47,470 bases of DNA from an uncultured Oscillospiraceae bacterium (lineage in GTDB: Bacteria > Bacillota > Clostridia > Oscillospirales > Oscillospiraceae), in contig CAKTQM010000011.1 in NCBI GenBank assembly GCA_934597125.1, positions 1 to 47,470 of the forward strand, written 5' to 3'. The notes beneath the pieces are model-generated. The model ran no database searches and was not told where the DNA came from. It saw only the letters and a program-made list of their open reading frames with translations. Positions 24,461 to 33,298 of the stretch are shown piece after piece. The stretch's first letter is position 1. The number at the start of each line of letters is the position of its first letter. The position numbers and the translations under genes are program-made.

Positions 24461-24496
24461 ACAAACACCCTGCGGCACTGGCCGCAGGGTGTTTGT
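24461..24496. terminator. Bidirectional terminator
   Basis: A 16-bp stem (ACAAACACCCTGCGGC and its complement) with a 4-nt loop sits between the convergent putP and DUF4097 genes, 4 bp from the latter's stop. The T-runs are short. Confidence 0.8.
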
Positions 24497-24499
24497 TCG

Positions 24500-25411
24500 T
24501 TATGAGAGTCTTTCCATGTCCAGATCGCCGCTGGTGGTGACGATCGTTATTGCACAGCCTGCCGCAGTACCGCGGCAGTAGAGGCCGTCCTTATGCTGCA
24601 GCGCAACTTCGCTCTCCAGATCGCCGGACACGGTGCTGTAGTCCAGCTGGAAATCCATGCTGTCGGGCAGTTTCAGCTCCACGCTGCCGCTGACAGTGAC
24701 GAGTTCCAACGTTTCGGGACAGCTGCGCAGGGCAAGCGCATAGTCGCCGCTGGTGCTCTCGCCGGTTATCTGGCGGAAGCTGCCGTCCAGCTCGATCTTA
24801 CCGGACACGGTGCTCAGCTTCGCGGCTGCGTTCTTCGCCGTAATGGGGCCGGTTTCCAGGTCGCCGGAGGTGCTGGCGAAGGAGAAGGTCTCCCCCACCG
24901 TCAGGGCCGCCACATCGAAATCGGCGGACACACTGTTCAGCCGTACCTCCGTCAAATTTTCCGCCACCGCGCGGGGCAGCCGCACCGTCAGCTTTTTGCC
25001 GGGCAGGTCTGTCAAGCTCAGGAATTCGGCGCTGGTATAACGCACCCTCAGCACGCCACCCTCATCCGTCACCACCATGGCGTAAGAGCGGGATGTCTCC
25101 CGATCCGGCTGTTCCCGCACCAGAATGTCGCTGTCGTCCGTCACCAGGATCTCCACTTCACCGGAGATCCAGTCAATGTCCAAGGCGGTGATGTCCGTTC
25201 CCTCCGGCAGGATGTAATCACTGCCGGTATAGAGCGTCTCCGTGGGGGTCGGCGTTGACGCCTGTTCCCAGGCGCCTGTAGCGGGGTCGAAACGCAGGTT
25301 TCGCAGGTCGCTGAAGCGTCCGCCCATAGCAAAGCCCGCCGCAGACAGGCACAGGCCCAGTCCCACCAGAGCCGCCGCCACGATCAGCGTCACTTTTACC
25401 GATTTTTTCAT
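24500..25411 (-). CDS. DUF4097 family beta-strand repeat protein
   Basis: This 303-residue protein has one N-terminal membrane segment (residues 8-28), then a repetitive beta-strand region typical of DUF4097, in which the element S(T)SGDLE recurs (VSADFDVAAL, ASTSGDLETGPI, STVSGKIELDG, ESTSGDYALAL, VTVSGSVELKL, STVSGDLESEV, TTSGDLDMERL). The repeats probably form a right-handed beta-solenoid outside the membrane. It starts with ATGA overlapping the stop of the DUF1700 gene. PadR-DUF1700-DUF4097 operons are common in Firmicutes; roles in envelope sensing are suspected but not proven. Confidence 0.9.
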   Translation of the reverse strand: MKKSVKVTLIVAAALVGLGLCLSAAGFAMGGRFSDLRNLRFDPATGAWEQASTPTPTETLYTGSDYILPEGTDITALDIDWISGEVEILVTDDSDILVREQPDRETSRSYAMVVTDEGGVLRVRYTSAEFLSLTDLPGKKLTVRLPRAVAENLTEVRLNSVSADFDVAALTVGETFSFASTSGDLETGPITAKNAAAKLSTVSGKIELDGSFRQITGESTSGDYALALRSCPETLELVTVSGSVELKLPDSMDFQLDYSTVSGDLESEVALQHKDGLYCRGTAAGCAITIVTTSGDLDMERLS

Positions 25412-26007
25412 AGGTTCTCCTCCTTTCGGATGAACAGGCCCTTGATCCGATGGGCCAGCCAGAGGGTCAGCTGCCACAGCAGCTTGCACAGCTCCACCGC
25501 CATCAGTCCGCCCAGCACACACAGGCCCAGCAGCACCAGACCCGCACCCAGTAGCAAAAGGCCCAGGGGCAGCGTCAGGATGGCGGCGCGGATGGCGATG
25601 ATGGGGGCAGCCACCACGGCCACCGCAAGGCCGATCACTAGCGCCACCGCCGCAAAGCCCAACGCCCAGATGGACACAAACAGCGCCAGCACAATGGCTC
25701 CACACGCCAGCAGCAGCGGCACCCACACAGGACTGCCCACCACCGCCAGCACGATAGCCAGGGGCGTCCAGCCGCTTTTGGGCTTCACGCAGGTGCTGAC
25801 CAGCTTGGAAAGCGGCATCTCCTGCAGAATATTCTGGGCGATCTGTGCGGGACTGCCCAGCCTGGCGGTGGCCTCCGCCTCGGTCATGCCCTCCTCCATC
25901 ATGTCGTCCAGCAGCTCGCTGTAATACTCCAGATTGCGCCGGCGCTCCTCCTCAGGCAGCTGCATGAGCGCCCGCTCCAGCAGCTGCAAAAAATCAGCCT
26001 TGGTCAT
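25408..26007 (-). CDS. DUF1700 (HAAS-domain) membrane protein
   Basis: In this 199-residue protein, residues 1-60 form the HAAS helical domain (MTKADFLQLLERALMQLPEEERRRNLEYYSELLDDMMEEGMTEAEATARLGSP), thought to interact with PadR-type or envelope partners. Four or five membrane segments follow from about residue 80 to 180. It overlaps the padR gene by 14 bp and the DUF4097 gene by 4 bp, so the three are translated as a unit. Confidence 0.9.
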   Translation of the reverse strand: MTKADFLQLLERALMQLPEEERRRNLEYYSELLDDMMEEGMTEAEATARLGSPAQIAQNILQEMPLSKLVSTCVKPKSGWTPLAIVLAVVGSPVWVPLLLACGAIVLALFVSIWALGFAAVALVIGLAVAVVAAPIIAIRAAILTLPLGLLLLGAGLVLLGLCVLGGLMAVELCKLLWQLTLWLAHRIKGLFIRKEENL

Positions 26008-26320
26008 ACCGCAGCCCTCCTCTGATAAATTCGTACATAGACTCCAATTCCTTCCAATCCTCCACGGCGGCGGACAGCTGCTGCCGTCCCTGCTCCGTCA
26101 AATGGTAAAATTTCCGCAGGCGGCTGTTGTGCTCCACGCTGTACACCGTCAGGGCGCCGGCGCCCTCCAGCCGCCGCAGGATGGGATACAGGGTGGATTC
26201 CGACACCTGCACGCAGACGGACAGATCCTTGACGATCTTATAGCCGTAGGAATCCCCCCGCGCCAGGGTGGATAACACGCAGGCCTCCAGTAGTCCCCGT
26301 TTCATTTGTGGGTCGAGCAT
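25994..26320 (-). CDS. PadR family transcriptional regulator
   Basis: This 108-residue winged helix-turn-helix protein has the PadR pattern MKRGLLEACVLSTLARGDSYGYKIVKDLS, then VSESTLYPILRRLEGAGALTVYSVEHNSRLRKFYHLTEQGRQQL and a C-terminal dimerising helix. The start at 26320 follows GGGGG; Met6 is a possible alternative. It is first in an operon with DUF1700 and DUF4097 genes and likely binds the palindrome over its own promoter. Confidence 0.93.
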   Translation of the reverse strand: MLDPQMKRGLLEACVLSTLARGDSYGYKIVKDLSVCVQVSESTLYPILRRLEGAGALTVYSVEHNSRLRKFYHLTEQGRQQLSAAVEDWKELESMYEFIRGGLRYDQG

Positions 26321-26341
26321 GTTGATGCCCCCTTTCGCGTT

Positions 26342-26372
26342 ATACTATACACCGCATAGTATTGTGTGTCAA
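26342..26372 (-). promoter_or_regulatory. PadR operon promoter with overlapping palindromic operator
   Basis: On the minus strand, TTGACA (26372-26367) and TATAGT (26349-26344) are 17 bp apart. ATACTAT (26342-26348) and ATAGTAT (26356-26362) form perfect 7-bp inverted arms 7 bp apart, covering the -10 box and spacer. Confidence 0.82.
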
Positions 26373-26398
26373 GAGGGTATTTGCATTTTTTATCCTGC

Positions 26399-26427
26399 TT
26401 GCCATTTTGCCGGAGCTGTGCTACAAT
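26399..26427 (+). promoter_or_regulatory. Promoter of the FrhB-like gene
   Basis: TTGCCA (26399-26404) and TACAAT (26422-26427) are 17 bp apart, followed by AAGGAGG and the start at 26457. Confidence 0.78.
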
Positions 26428-26456
26428 AAGTCAAATATCAGCAAGGAGGCTGTACC

Positions 26457-27623
26457 ATGACGGAGACAGCAAAACCGCAGCTGGCGCCCCGTGAGCGCTG
26501 CACCGGCTGCGGCGCCTGCGCCAGCGGCTGCCCCAAGGGCGCCATCCATATGGTGCGGGACAAGGAGGGGTTTCTCTATCCCCAGATCACCGAAGGGTGT
26601 GTGGCCTGCGGCCACTGTGCCCACGTGTGCCCCGCACTGAAGCAGCGTGAAGTGCGCAGCGCCCCCGCCGTATTCGCCGTATGGAGCGAGGATGACGAGC
26701 TGCGCGCCCACTCCACCGCCGGCGGCGTGTTCACCGCGCTGGCATCGTTCGTGCTGGAGGGCGGCGGCGTGGTGTTTGGCGCGGCGCTGGATGAGAAAAT
26801 GCACGTGCGCCACATGGCGGTGAAAAACAAGGAGGATCTGCGCCTTCTGCGGGGCGCCAAGCCCATTCAAAGCGAATCGGGCGAGACGTACCAGCAGGTG
26901 CAGATGTATCTGGAGCAGAACCGCTTCGTCCTTTTCTGCGGTACCCCCTGTCAGGTGGACGGCCTGTACCGCTTTTTGGGGGAGCATCCGGAGAACCTGC
27001 TGACCTGCGACTTTGCCTGCAGCGGCGTGGGCTCTCCCGGCGTGTGGGCGCGGTTCGTGGAGTCCATGAATTACATCAAGCGCCATCCGGCGGTGGATGT
27101 CCACTTCTGCGACAAATTGAAGGGAGAAACGGATCGGCGGTTCCGCGTGTGGTTTGAGGGCGGCGGCACCTTTGACGCGCCCTTAGGCAAATGCCAGCCG
27201 GGGCGGGGTATCCTGCGGCACCTGTTTCTGCGTCCCGCCTGCTATCGCTGTGACTACGTGGGCACCAACCGCCCGGGCGACCTGACTATGACGCTGTTCC
27301 ATCATATTCCCAAGGACTTCCACCCCCAGCAGCAGAAGGCGGGCATGTCCCTGCTGTTAGTCAATTCGGTGAAAGGCGCCCACATCTTCGACCAGCTGCC
27401 CCTGAAGCGGGAAGTTCGCACGCTGGAGGAGGCGGTGGCGGACAACGCCGCGCTGCGCCGTCCCGCCCCGCTGCCGCCGGATCGCCAGCGGTTCTTTGAG
27501 GAGCTGGATCGGCTACCCTTCCGCAAGGTGTGCGACCGGTTTCTCTCCGTCCGCCCCTATCAGGCGCGGAAGAGCGGCAAGCTGACGGCGGCGCTGAAGG
27601 AGAAGCTATGGAAAAAACGCTGA
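26457..27623 (+). CDS. FrhB-like iron-sulfur protein (coenzyme F420 hydrogenase/dehydrogenase beta subunit family)
   Basis: In this 388-residue protein, residues 12-60 are a two-cluster ferredoxin domain (CTGCGACASGCPKG and CVACGHCAHVCP). The rest has FrhB N- and C-terminal family features: AVWSEDDELRAHSTAGGVFTALA, LLRGAKPIQSES, VLFCGTPCQVDGL, TCDFACSGVGSP and LFLRPACYRCDYVGTNRPGDLT. In non-methanogens such proteins are flavin/iron-sulfur oxidoreductases of unknown partner, sometimes next to polysaccharide genes. It overlaps queH by 16 bp. Confidence 0.9.
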   Translation: MTETAKPQLAPRERCTGCGACASGCPKGAIHMVRDKEGFLYPQITEGCVACGHCAHVCPALKQREVRSAPAVFAVWSEDDELRAHSTAGGVFTALASFVLEGGGVVFGAALDEKMHVRHMAVKNKEDLRLLRGAKPIQSESGETYQQVQMYLEQNRFVLFCGTPCQVDGLYRFLGEHPENLLTCDFACSGVGSPGVWARFVESMNYIKRHPAVDVHFCDKLKGETDRRFRVWFEGGGTFDAPLGKCQPGRGILRHLFLRPACYRCDYVGTNRPGDLTMTLFHHIPKDFHPQQQKAGMSLLLVNSVKGAHIFDQLPLKREVRTLEEAVADNAALRRPAPLPPDRQRFFEELDRLPFRKVCDRFLSVRPYQARKSGKLTAALKEKLWKKR

Positions 27624-28186
27624 TGCACACTTGCTGCGCACCCTGCTCGGTGGCCTGCATCCACCAGCTGCGCAGCGAAGGGATCGAGCCGGTGTCCTAC
27701 TGGTTCAACCCCAACATCCACCCCTATCAGGAGTACAAGGCCCGGCGGGACACCCTGATGGCCTACGCTCCCACCATCGGCATGGAGCTGATCGTACAGG
27801 AGGATTACGGCCTGCGGGACTTCTGCCGCGCGGTGGCGGAGGATATCGGCCACCGCTGCGGTCACTGCTACACGCTACGGCTGGAACAGACGGCGCGCTT
27901 CGCCGCCGAGAACGGCTTTGACAGCTTTACCTCCACCCTGTTCGTCAGCCCCTATCAGCAGCATGAGCGGATGGCGGAGATCGCGCAGCAGATGGCAGAA
28001 CGCTACGGTGTGAAATTCCTGTATCGGGACTTTCGCCCCGGCTTCCGCGCCGGGCAGCAGGAGGCCCGTGAGCTGGGCTTTTACATGCAAAAATACTGCG
28101 GCTGCGTGTTCAGCGAGGAGGAGCGGTATCAAAAACAGATCCAGAAGGATCAGAAAGAACCGTTGAAGCGTATCGCTTCCCTATAA
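27608..28186 (+). CDS. queH: Epoxyqueuosine reductase QueH
   Basis: This 192-residue protein of the DUF208/QueH family carries out the last step of queuosine synthesis in tRNA, reducing epoxyqueuosine. Conserved cysteines are visible: HTCCAPCSV (residues 8-14), HRCGHCYTLRL (about 83-92) and the C-terminal YCGCVFSEEERY. Also present are SYWFNPNIHPYQEYKARRD and FTSTLFVSPYQ. It starts inside the end of the FrhB-like gene, behind GGAG. Pairing with an iron-sulfur/flavin reductase gene hints that the latter may supply electrons; this is inference. Confidence 0.94.
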   Translation: MEKTLMHTCCAPCSVACIHQLRSEGIEPVSYWFNPNIHPYQEYKARRDTLMAYAPTIGMELIVQEDYGLRDFCRAVAEDIGHRCGHCYTLRLEQTARFAAENGFDSFTSTLFVSPYQQHERMAEIAQQMAERYGVKFLYRDFRPGFRAGQQEARELGFYMQKYCGCVFSEEERYQKQIQKDQKEPLKRIASL

Positions 28187-28190
28187 CGAC

Positions 28191-28238
28191 ATAAAAACAA
28201 CCGCGCGGTTTCTTCGGAAACCGCGCGGTTGTTTTTAT
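28191..28238. terminator. Bidirectional terminator
   Basis: A 22-bp perfect stem (ATAAAAACAACCGCGCGGTTTC and its complement) closed by a TTCG loop lies between queH and the convergent membrane-protein gene at 28243. Confidence 0.92.
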
Positions 28239-28242
28239 CTTC

Positions 28243-28602
28243 TTATATAGCCTCCCGCGATCTTCTGGCCCGTCCGTACAGAGCTGCCGCCAGCATGGCG
28301 GCATAGCCCAGAAGCAGGTAAACGGCGGCATAGAGCAAAAACGCTGTCTCGGTGATCGTAAAGAACACCCACGCACCCACCAGGAACAGCGCGGTGAACA
28401 GCAGCGGCTGGAACCACGCCATGCGGACGCAGCCGCCAGAAAACACCCCCAGCAGAACCGCCGTAATGGGATTCACCGCGAAAAACAGCAGGAAACAGAC
28501 AGCCATGCCGCCATCGCCCTTGACAAGTGTAACGGCAAGCCACGGCAGCAGCAGTGCCACCAGCGCGGAGATCAGCAGAGGGAAAATCGTTTTCTTCGCC
28601 AT
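28243..28602 (-). CDS. Small four-helix membrane protein, unknown function
   Basis: This 119-residue protein is nearly all hydrophobic, with about four membrane helices (FPLLISALVALLLPWLAVTLV, AVCFLLFFAVNPITAVLLGV, FQPLLFTALFLVGAWVFFTI, FLLYAAVYLLLGYAAMLAAALY) and a basic tail GRARRSREAI. It follows AAGGAGG at a good distance. I do not recognise a family. A TGTAC-ATG-GTACA palindrome lies at 28621-28633, just upstream. Confidence 0.75.
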   Translation of the reverse strand: MAKKTIFPLLISALVALLLPWLAVTLVKGDGGMAVCFLLFFAVNPITAVLLGVFSGGCVRMAWFQPLLFTALFLVGAWVFFTITETAFLLYAAVYLLLGYAAMLAAALYGRARRSREAI

Positions 28603-28639
28603 AAAAGCCTCCTTCTTTCTTGTACATGGTACAGGTAGA

Positions 28640-28715
28640 CGCGAGGGTCGCCCTGTGGGTAGTCTCTCATCCGGTGTTCTGTAGGGGCGGATGACTTTGT
28701 CCGCCTCCCTCGTAA
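28640..28715. repeat. GTAGGGGC hairpin repeat, third copy
   Basis: GTAGGGGC at 28681-28688 leads into GGCGGA...TCCGCC (28686-28705), followed by CTCCCTCG. A related GAGGGTCGCCCTGTGGGT segment lies just before it. The unit resembles those at 4217 and 4310. The rest of 28603-28781 shows no gene. Confidence 0.5.
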
Positions 28716-28781
28716 AGCGTCAATTACCGTCAGGTATAAATGGTTCGATGACAGCGTATCTGTTATGGGACAAAAGATGTC

Positions 28782-29303
28782 TTATCCCCCATACAGGGCG
28801 GTCACAAGCTGGGAATAGACCTGCTCCGGATTCTTCTGGAAGCGCTGGGCCAGATCCTCCGCCATCTCCTTTGTAGCCACCATCAGCTGCAGCTGCATGA
28901 CGTTGTCCACGTCATCATTGAGCCCCAGCTCCACCGTGTAGGTGCCGTTTTCCCGACAGATCACGTGAGAGCGCACCTGGGCACGGCGGATCAGCTCCTG
29001 CCGGTGGGCGGCGATGAGCCTGTCGGCCTTCAGCCGGACAGACAGGGGCAGGCTGGACTGGCAGATACCGCTGTTTTTCTGTCCCTTGGGCGTAATAACA
29101 TACTTCTGCTCTTCGTTGATCCGCAGATGACCGGTCTCCACCAGTTCGCTGAGGCACTGGGAGAAGGCGAAATAGTCGATGCCGTCGTCGATCATAGTCA
29201 GAGCCTGTACGTCGCTTAAGGGCATGGGCTCCGCCACACCGGCGGCCACGTACAGGATCAGAAATTTGATCTCCAGCTTATCACGAATGAAACCAACGCT
29301 CAC
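28782..29303 (-). CDS. DUF4364 family protein
   Basis: This 173-residue protein begins with a GTG codon (SVGFIRDKLEIKFLILYVAAGVAEPM), 9 bp after GGGAG. DUF4364 proteins have an N-terminal winged-helix-like part (LSDVQALTMIDDGIDYFAFSQCLSELVETGHLRINEEQKYVITPKG) and a C-terminal domain of unknown function. They are common in clostridia and may be DNA-binding regulators. It lies behind dnaE but has its own promoter, which starts inside the dnaE stop region. Confidence 0.85.
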   Translation of the reverse strand: MSVGFIRDKLEIKFLILYVAAGVAEPMPLSDVQALTMIDDGIDYFAFSQCLSELVETGHLRINEEQKYVITPKGQKNSGICQSSLPLSVRLKADRLIAAHRQELIRRAQVRSHVICRENGTYTVELGLNDDVDNVMQLQLMVATKEMAEDLAQRFQKNPEQVYSQLVTALYGG

Positions 29304-29326
29304 GCTCTCACGCTCCCTTCCCTTTT

Positions 29327-29355
29327 ATCATACGGAAAATCCTGCCATTTGTCAA
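29327..29355 (-). promoter_or_regulatory. Promoter of the DUF4364 gene inside the end of dnaE
   Basis: On the minus strand, TTGACA (29355-29350) overlaps the dnaE stop codon, and TATGAT (29332-29327) is 17 bp downstream. Confidence 0.8.
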
Positions 29356-32300
29356 TCCAGGGTCTTGCGCACCACCACATTTTGTTCGCCCAGCCACTGG
29401 CGGCACTCCTCCAGCAGCGCAGGGTGGCACAGGCATCTGCCGGCCAGCGCCTTGCCGCTGTCCGCCAGACGGATCTTGACGATATTGTCCCCCTCGAACA
29501 TAGTCAGTACCAGTTGGATATGACGGAATTCCCGACTGTCCAGACCGGGCACCCGCAGATACAGTACCTCATTGGTCTTTACCTGCTTGGGGTCGGGGAT
29601 AGTGACGGCGTTGTCGCCGGTGTTGAGAGGATAGATGGTATCGCACATGATCTGAGGCGGCTTTTCATCCCGCACCGACAGTCTGCCCCGCACCACCACC
29701 GGTGTGTTGACCGCCATATAGCTGCCGCAGCTTTCGATAGTGCGGTTGAAACACAACAGCTCGATGGACGCCACCTCGTCCTCCACGGTGACGTAGGCCA
29801 TCAGGGTGTTTTTCTTGGTGGTGCGGGTCTTGCTGGAGGTGACGATACCCGCCACGGTGACAAGCTGTCCATCGGCAAAACGGCTGGGGCCGTCGGCATC
29901 CTCGAAATCCGCCAGAATATCGTGGATAGGCGTAGCGCCCGCGGCGCGGGCGGCGGCGCGGTAGTCGATCATGGGATGGCCGCTGAGATACAGGCCCGTG
30001 GTCTCCTTCTCCATGAACATCCGCTCGGTGGCGGAGTATTCGGGGATATTGGGCAGGGGGATTTCCGACGTGTGGGCGCCGCTGTCGCCGGCTGCCATGC
30101 TGAACATGTCCAGCTGTCCCTCCACGTTTACCTTGCGGCTGTCGGCAATGGCGTCCAGCGCCTTTTCGTAGATCCGCAGCAGCTGGGAGCGGTACGCGCC
30201 GAAGGTATCAAAGGCGCCCGCCTTGATGAGGTTCTCCACGGCGCGCTTGTTCATGTCGCCGCAGTCGAACATTCGCTGGCAGAAGTCGTGGAACGAACGG
30301 AAAGGGCCTCCGGCCTCCCGCTCACGCACCACGGCGCGGATGAAGCCGCGGCCGATGTTCTTGATAGCCACCAGGCCGAAGCGGATGCCGTCCTTCTCCA
30401 CGGTAAAGCCGTCATAGGAGCGGTTCACATCCGGCGGCAGCAGCTTGATGTCACAGTTGCGGCACTCGGCAATGTACTCCGACACCTTGTCGGAGTTGTC
30501 CAGCACCGAGGTCAGCAGGGCGGCCATATATTCCTTGGTATAGTGGCACTTGAAATACGCCGTCTGATAGGCCACCACCGCGTAGCTGACGGCGTGGGCC
30601 TTGTTGAAGGCGTAGTTGGCAAAGTCGTAGATCTCGTCATAGATGGCCTGGGCGGTCGCTTCGGGGATACCGTTGGCTACGCAGCCCTTGATATGACGGC
30701 TCTCGTCGCCGTGGAGGAAGGCCTCCCGTTCCCGTTCCACGTCCTTGGCCTTCTTTTTGGACATGGCACGGCGCACCATATCCGCCTGACCCAGCGAGTA
30801 GCCCGCCAGCTCCTGAAAGATCTTGATAACCTGCTCCTGATAGACGATGCAGCCGTAGGTACCCCGCAGGATGGGCTCCAGAGACGGGTGCTTGTAGCTA
30901 ACCAGCTTGGGATCGTGCTTGCAGGCCACGAAACGGGGAATGGATTCCATAGGGCCGGGGCGGTACAGGGCTATGATGGCGGTAATATCCTCGATGGACT
31001 GGGGCTTCAGACCCAGGCACACGCCGGTCATGCCGGTGGATTCCATCTGGAACACGCCGGAGGTGCGGCCCTCCGTCAGCATCTGGAACACCGCCGGATC
31101 GTCCATAGGGATCTTCTCCATGTCGAAATCCGGCTGATAGCGGCGTACCATCTTCACCGCATCGTCCAGCACCGTCAGGTTGCGCAGACCCAGAAAGTCC
31201 ATTTTCAGCAGGCCCAGCTCCTCCAGCGTGATCATGTTGTACTGACAGACGATGGATTCGTCGTTGCGGGCCAGGGGGACGTATTCATACACCGGCAGGC
31301 GGGTGATGACCACGCCCGCGGCGTGGGTGGAGGCGTGACGGGGCATACCCTCCAGCGCCTTTGCGGTGTCGATGAGCTTTTTCACGCGGGGGTCGCTTTC
31401 GTACAGGTCGGACAGCTGCTTGCTGATCTTCAGGGCGTCATCCAGCGTAATATGCAGGGCACCGGGGCCGGAGGGCACCAGCTTGGCTACCACGTCCACG
31501 TCGGCATAGGTCATATTCAGGGCACGGCCCACGTCACGGATGGCGCCGCGGGCGGCCATGGTACCGAAGGTGACGATCTGGGCTACGTGGTCGTCGCCGT
31601 ATTTGCGGCGGACATAGTCCACCACCTCGCCCCGTCGGGTATCGCCGAAGTCCATGTCGATATCCGGCATGGACACGCGCTCGGGGTTCAAAAAACGCTC
31701 GAAATACAGCTGGTACTGCATGGGGTCGATGTCGGTAATGTGCAGGCAGTAGGCCACCATGGAACCGGCGGCGCTGCCGCGGCCGGGGCCCACAGGGATG
31801 CCCGCCCTGCGGGCATAGTTGACAAAGTCGGACACGATGAGGAAATAGTCGGTAAAGCCCATTTCCTCGATCATATCCAGCTCATATTCCAGCTGCTGGC
31901 GGTACTCCGGCTTTTTGCCGTCGTAGCAGCGGATAAAGCCCTCGTCGCACAGCTTGCGCAGATACGTGGGGGAATCGTAGCCCGGGGGCAGCTTGAATTC
32001 CGGCAGGTGATACTTGCCGAAGGTGAATTCCAGCTGGCAGCGGTCAGCGATACGCTGAGTGTTCTCCACCGCGTCGGGATAGCCGGAGAACAGCGCCTCC
32101 ATCTCCTCCGTGGAGCGCAGATAGAAGTTGCGTGGCTCATAGCGCATGCGGTTTTCGTCGTCCACGGTCTTGCCGGTCTGGATACACAGCAGAACATCGT
32201 GGCTTTCGGCGTCCTCTTTGCGCAGGTAGTGGGCGTCGTTGGTACACACCAGGGGGATGCCCGTCTCGTTGTGGATGCGCAGCAGGGCGCGATTCACGGT

Positions 32301-32849
32301 GGTCTGGTCAGCAATGCCGTGATCCTGCAATTCCAGATAGAAATTGCCCTCCCCGAGAATGCTCTGCATCTCCAAAGCATAAGCCTTCGCGCCCTCGTAG
32401 TCGCCGTTGATGATGCGGCGGGGGATCTCACCGGCCAGACAGGCGCTGAGGCCGATCAGGCCCTCGCTGTGCTCCCGCAGCAGGTTCAGATCAATGCGGG
32501 GCTTGATGTAAAAGCCCTCGATATAGGCCTGGGACACCATATAGGACAGGTTGCGATAGCCCGTTTCGTTGCGGCACAGAAGCACCAGATGGCGGGACTC
32601 GGTATCAAACTCGTGCTGCTTGTCAAAGCGGGTGCGGCGGGCCACATACACCTCGCAGCCGATAACGGGATGGATACCCTCCGCTTTGCAGGCGCGGTAG
32701 AAGTCAATGGCGCCGTACATGGCGCCGTGGTCGGTGATGGCGCAGGCGGTCTGCCCCATCTCCCTGACCAGCTTCGGCAAGTCACGGATGCGGCAGGCGC
32801 CGTCCAAAAGGCTATACTCTGTATGGACGTGGAGGTGAGCAAACGCCAT
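29352..32849 (-). CDS. dnaE: DNA polymerase III alpha subunit DnaE
   Basis: This 1165-residue replicative polymerase starts MAFAHLHVHTEYSLLDG. Domains in order: PHP domain (HLHVHTEYSLLDGACR; ITDHGAMYGAIDFYRAC), palm with GPGRGSAAGSMVAYCL and the catalytic acidic motif MPDIDMDFGDTRRGEVVDYV (about residues 390-408), fingers (STHAAGVVIT), helix-hairpin-helix region, OB fold (VTVAGIVTSSKTRTTKKNTLMAYVTVEDE) and a C-terminal domain. Its ATG overlaps the stop of the C_GCAxxG_C_C gene. It is the DnaE (not PolC) type and lies last in the hprK-whiA block. Confidence 0.96.
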   Translation of the reverse strand: MAFAHLHVHTEYSLLDGACRIRDLPKLVREMGQTACAITDHGAMYGAIDFYRACKAEGIHPVIGCEVYVARRTRFDKQHEFDTESRHLVLLCRNETGYRNLSYMVSQAYIEGFYIKPRIDLNLLREHSEGLIGLSACLAGEIPRRIINGDYEGAKAYALEMQSILGEGNFYLELQDHGIADQTTVNRALLRIHNETGIPLVCTNDAHYLRKEDAESHDVLLCIQTGKTVDDENRMRYEPRNFYLRSTEEMEALFSGYPDAVENTQRIADRCQLEFTFGKYHLPEFKLPPGYDSPTYLRKLCDEGFIRCYDGKKPEYRQQLEYELDMIEEMGFTDYFLIVSDFVNYARRAGIPVGPGRGSAAGSMVAYCLHITDIDPMQYQLYFERFLNPERVSMPDIDMDFGDTRRGEVVDYVRRKYGDDHVAQIVTFGTMAARGAIRDVGRALNMTYADVDVVAKLVPSGPGALHITLDDALKISKQLSDLYESDPRVKKLIDTAKALEGMPRHASTHAAGVVITRLPVYEYVPLARNDESIVCQYNMITLEELGLLKMDFLGLRNLTVLDDAVKMVRRYQPDFDMEKIPMDDPAVFQMLTEGRTSGVFQMESTGMTGVCLGLKPQSIEDITAIIALYRPGPMESIPRFVACKHDPKLVSYKHPSLEPILRGTYGCIVYQEQVIKIFQELAGYSLGQADMVRRAMSKKKAKDVEREREAFLHGDESRHIKGCVANGIPEATAQAIYDEIYDFANYAFNKAHAVSYAVVAYQTAYFKCHYTKEYMAALLTSVLDNSDKVSEYIAECRNCDIKLLPPDVNRSYDGFTVEKDGIRFGLVAIKNIGRGFIRAVVREREAGGPFRSFHDFCQRMFDCGDMNKRAVENLIKAGAFDTFGAYRSQLLRIYEKALDAIADSRKVNVEGQLDMFSMAAGDSGAHTSEIPLPNIPEYSATERMFMEKETTGLYLSGHPMIDYRAAARAAGATPIHDILADFEDADGPSRFADGQLVTVAGIVTSSKTRTTKKNTLMAYVTVEDEVASIELLCFNRTIESCGSYMAVNTPVVVRGRLSVRDEKPPQIMCDTIYPLNTGDNAVTIPDPKQVKTNEVLYLRVPGLDSREFRHIQLVLTMFEGDNIVKIRLADSGKALAGRCLCHPALLEECRQWLGEQNVVVRKTLD

Positions 32850-33298
32850 CACTGTGCCTCCAGCTCGTCCAGCATATCGCAGAGAAGCTCCACACCGGAC
32901 ACCACCAGCAAACGGCAATGCTGGGTCACGCCCAGCTCCTGCGCGGCAGGAGTTCCCTCAATATCCTTCTCCGCCAGCAGGTCATGGCAATTCAGTTTGC
33001 GGAAACGCTCCGTGAACCGGTGCTGGAATTCCTGGGTCAGCTGGGTGGAACGCTTCTTGCCCTCGGGGCCGTTTTCCAGCGTGGCGGGATATGCCGTGCC
33101 CAGCACCACCGCCGCGGCGTTGACAACGCCGCACACACCGCCGCAGCGCAGACCTCCGCCGAAGCCGCTGGCAACAGCCATGCTCTGCTGCTCCGTCAGG
33201 CCGGTGACATCCGTAAAGGCCAGCAGCACCGCTTGTCCGCAGTTGAGGCCCTTTTCATGAAATTCCATCGCTCTTTGACATCTCTCTCTCTTCGTCAT
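32849..33298 (-). CDS. C_GCAxxG_C_C family redox protein
   Basis: This 149-residue protein carries the pattern that names the family: GLNCGQAVLLAF (residues 17-28), then GFGGGLRCGGVCGVVNAAAVVLG (45-67) and LNCHDLL (about 102-108), giving conserved cysteines likely to bind a metal or act in redox. A TAT or lipoprotein signal is absent. Its start overlaps the whiA stop (ATGA) and its stop overlaps the dnaE start. Function unknown. Confidence 0.92.
   Translation of the reverse strand: MTKRERCQRAMEFHEKGLNCGQAVLLAFTDVTGLTEQQSMAVASGFGGGLRCGGVCGVVNAAAVVLGTAYPATLENGPEGKKRSTQLTQEFQHRFTERFRKLNCHDLLAEKDIEGTPAAQELGVTQHCRLLVVSGVELLCDMLDELEAQ

Noticed and set aside
22796..24478. 560-residue open frame on the minus strand
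   Set aside because: Antisense shadow of the putP symporter; low-complexity His/Gly composition.
29349..33260. 1303-residue open frame on the plus strand
   Set aside because: It is the exact antisense of dnaE and its neighbour. Long antisense frames arise from the GC-rich codon use here; its residues are His/Gln/Gly/Val-rich with no domain and no ribosome site.
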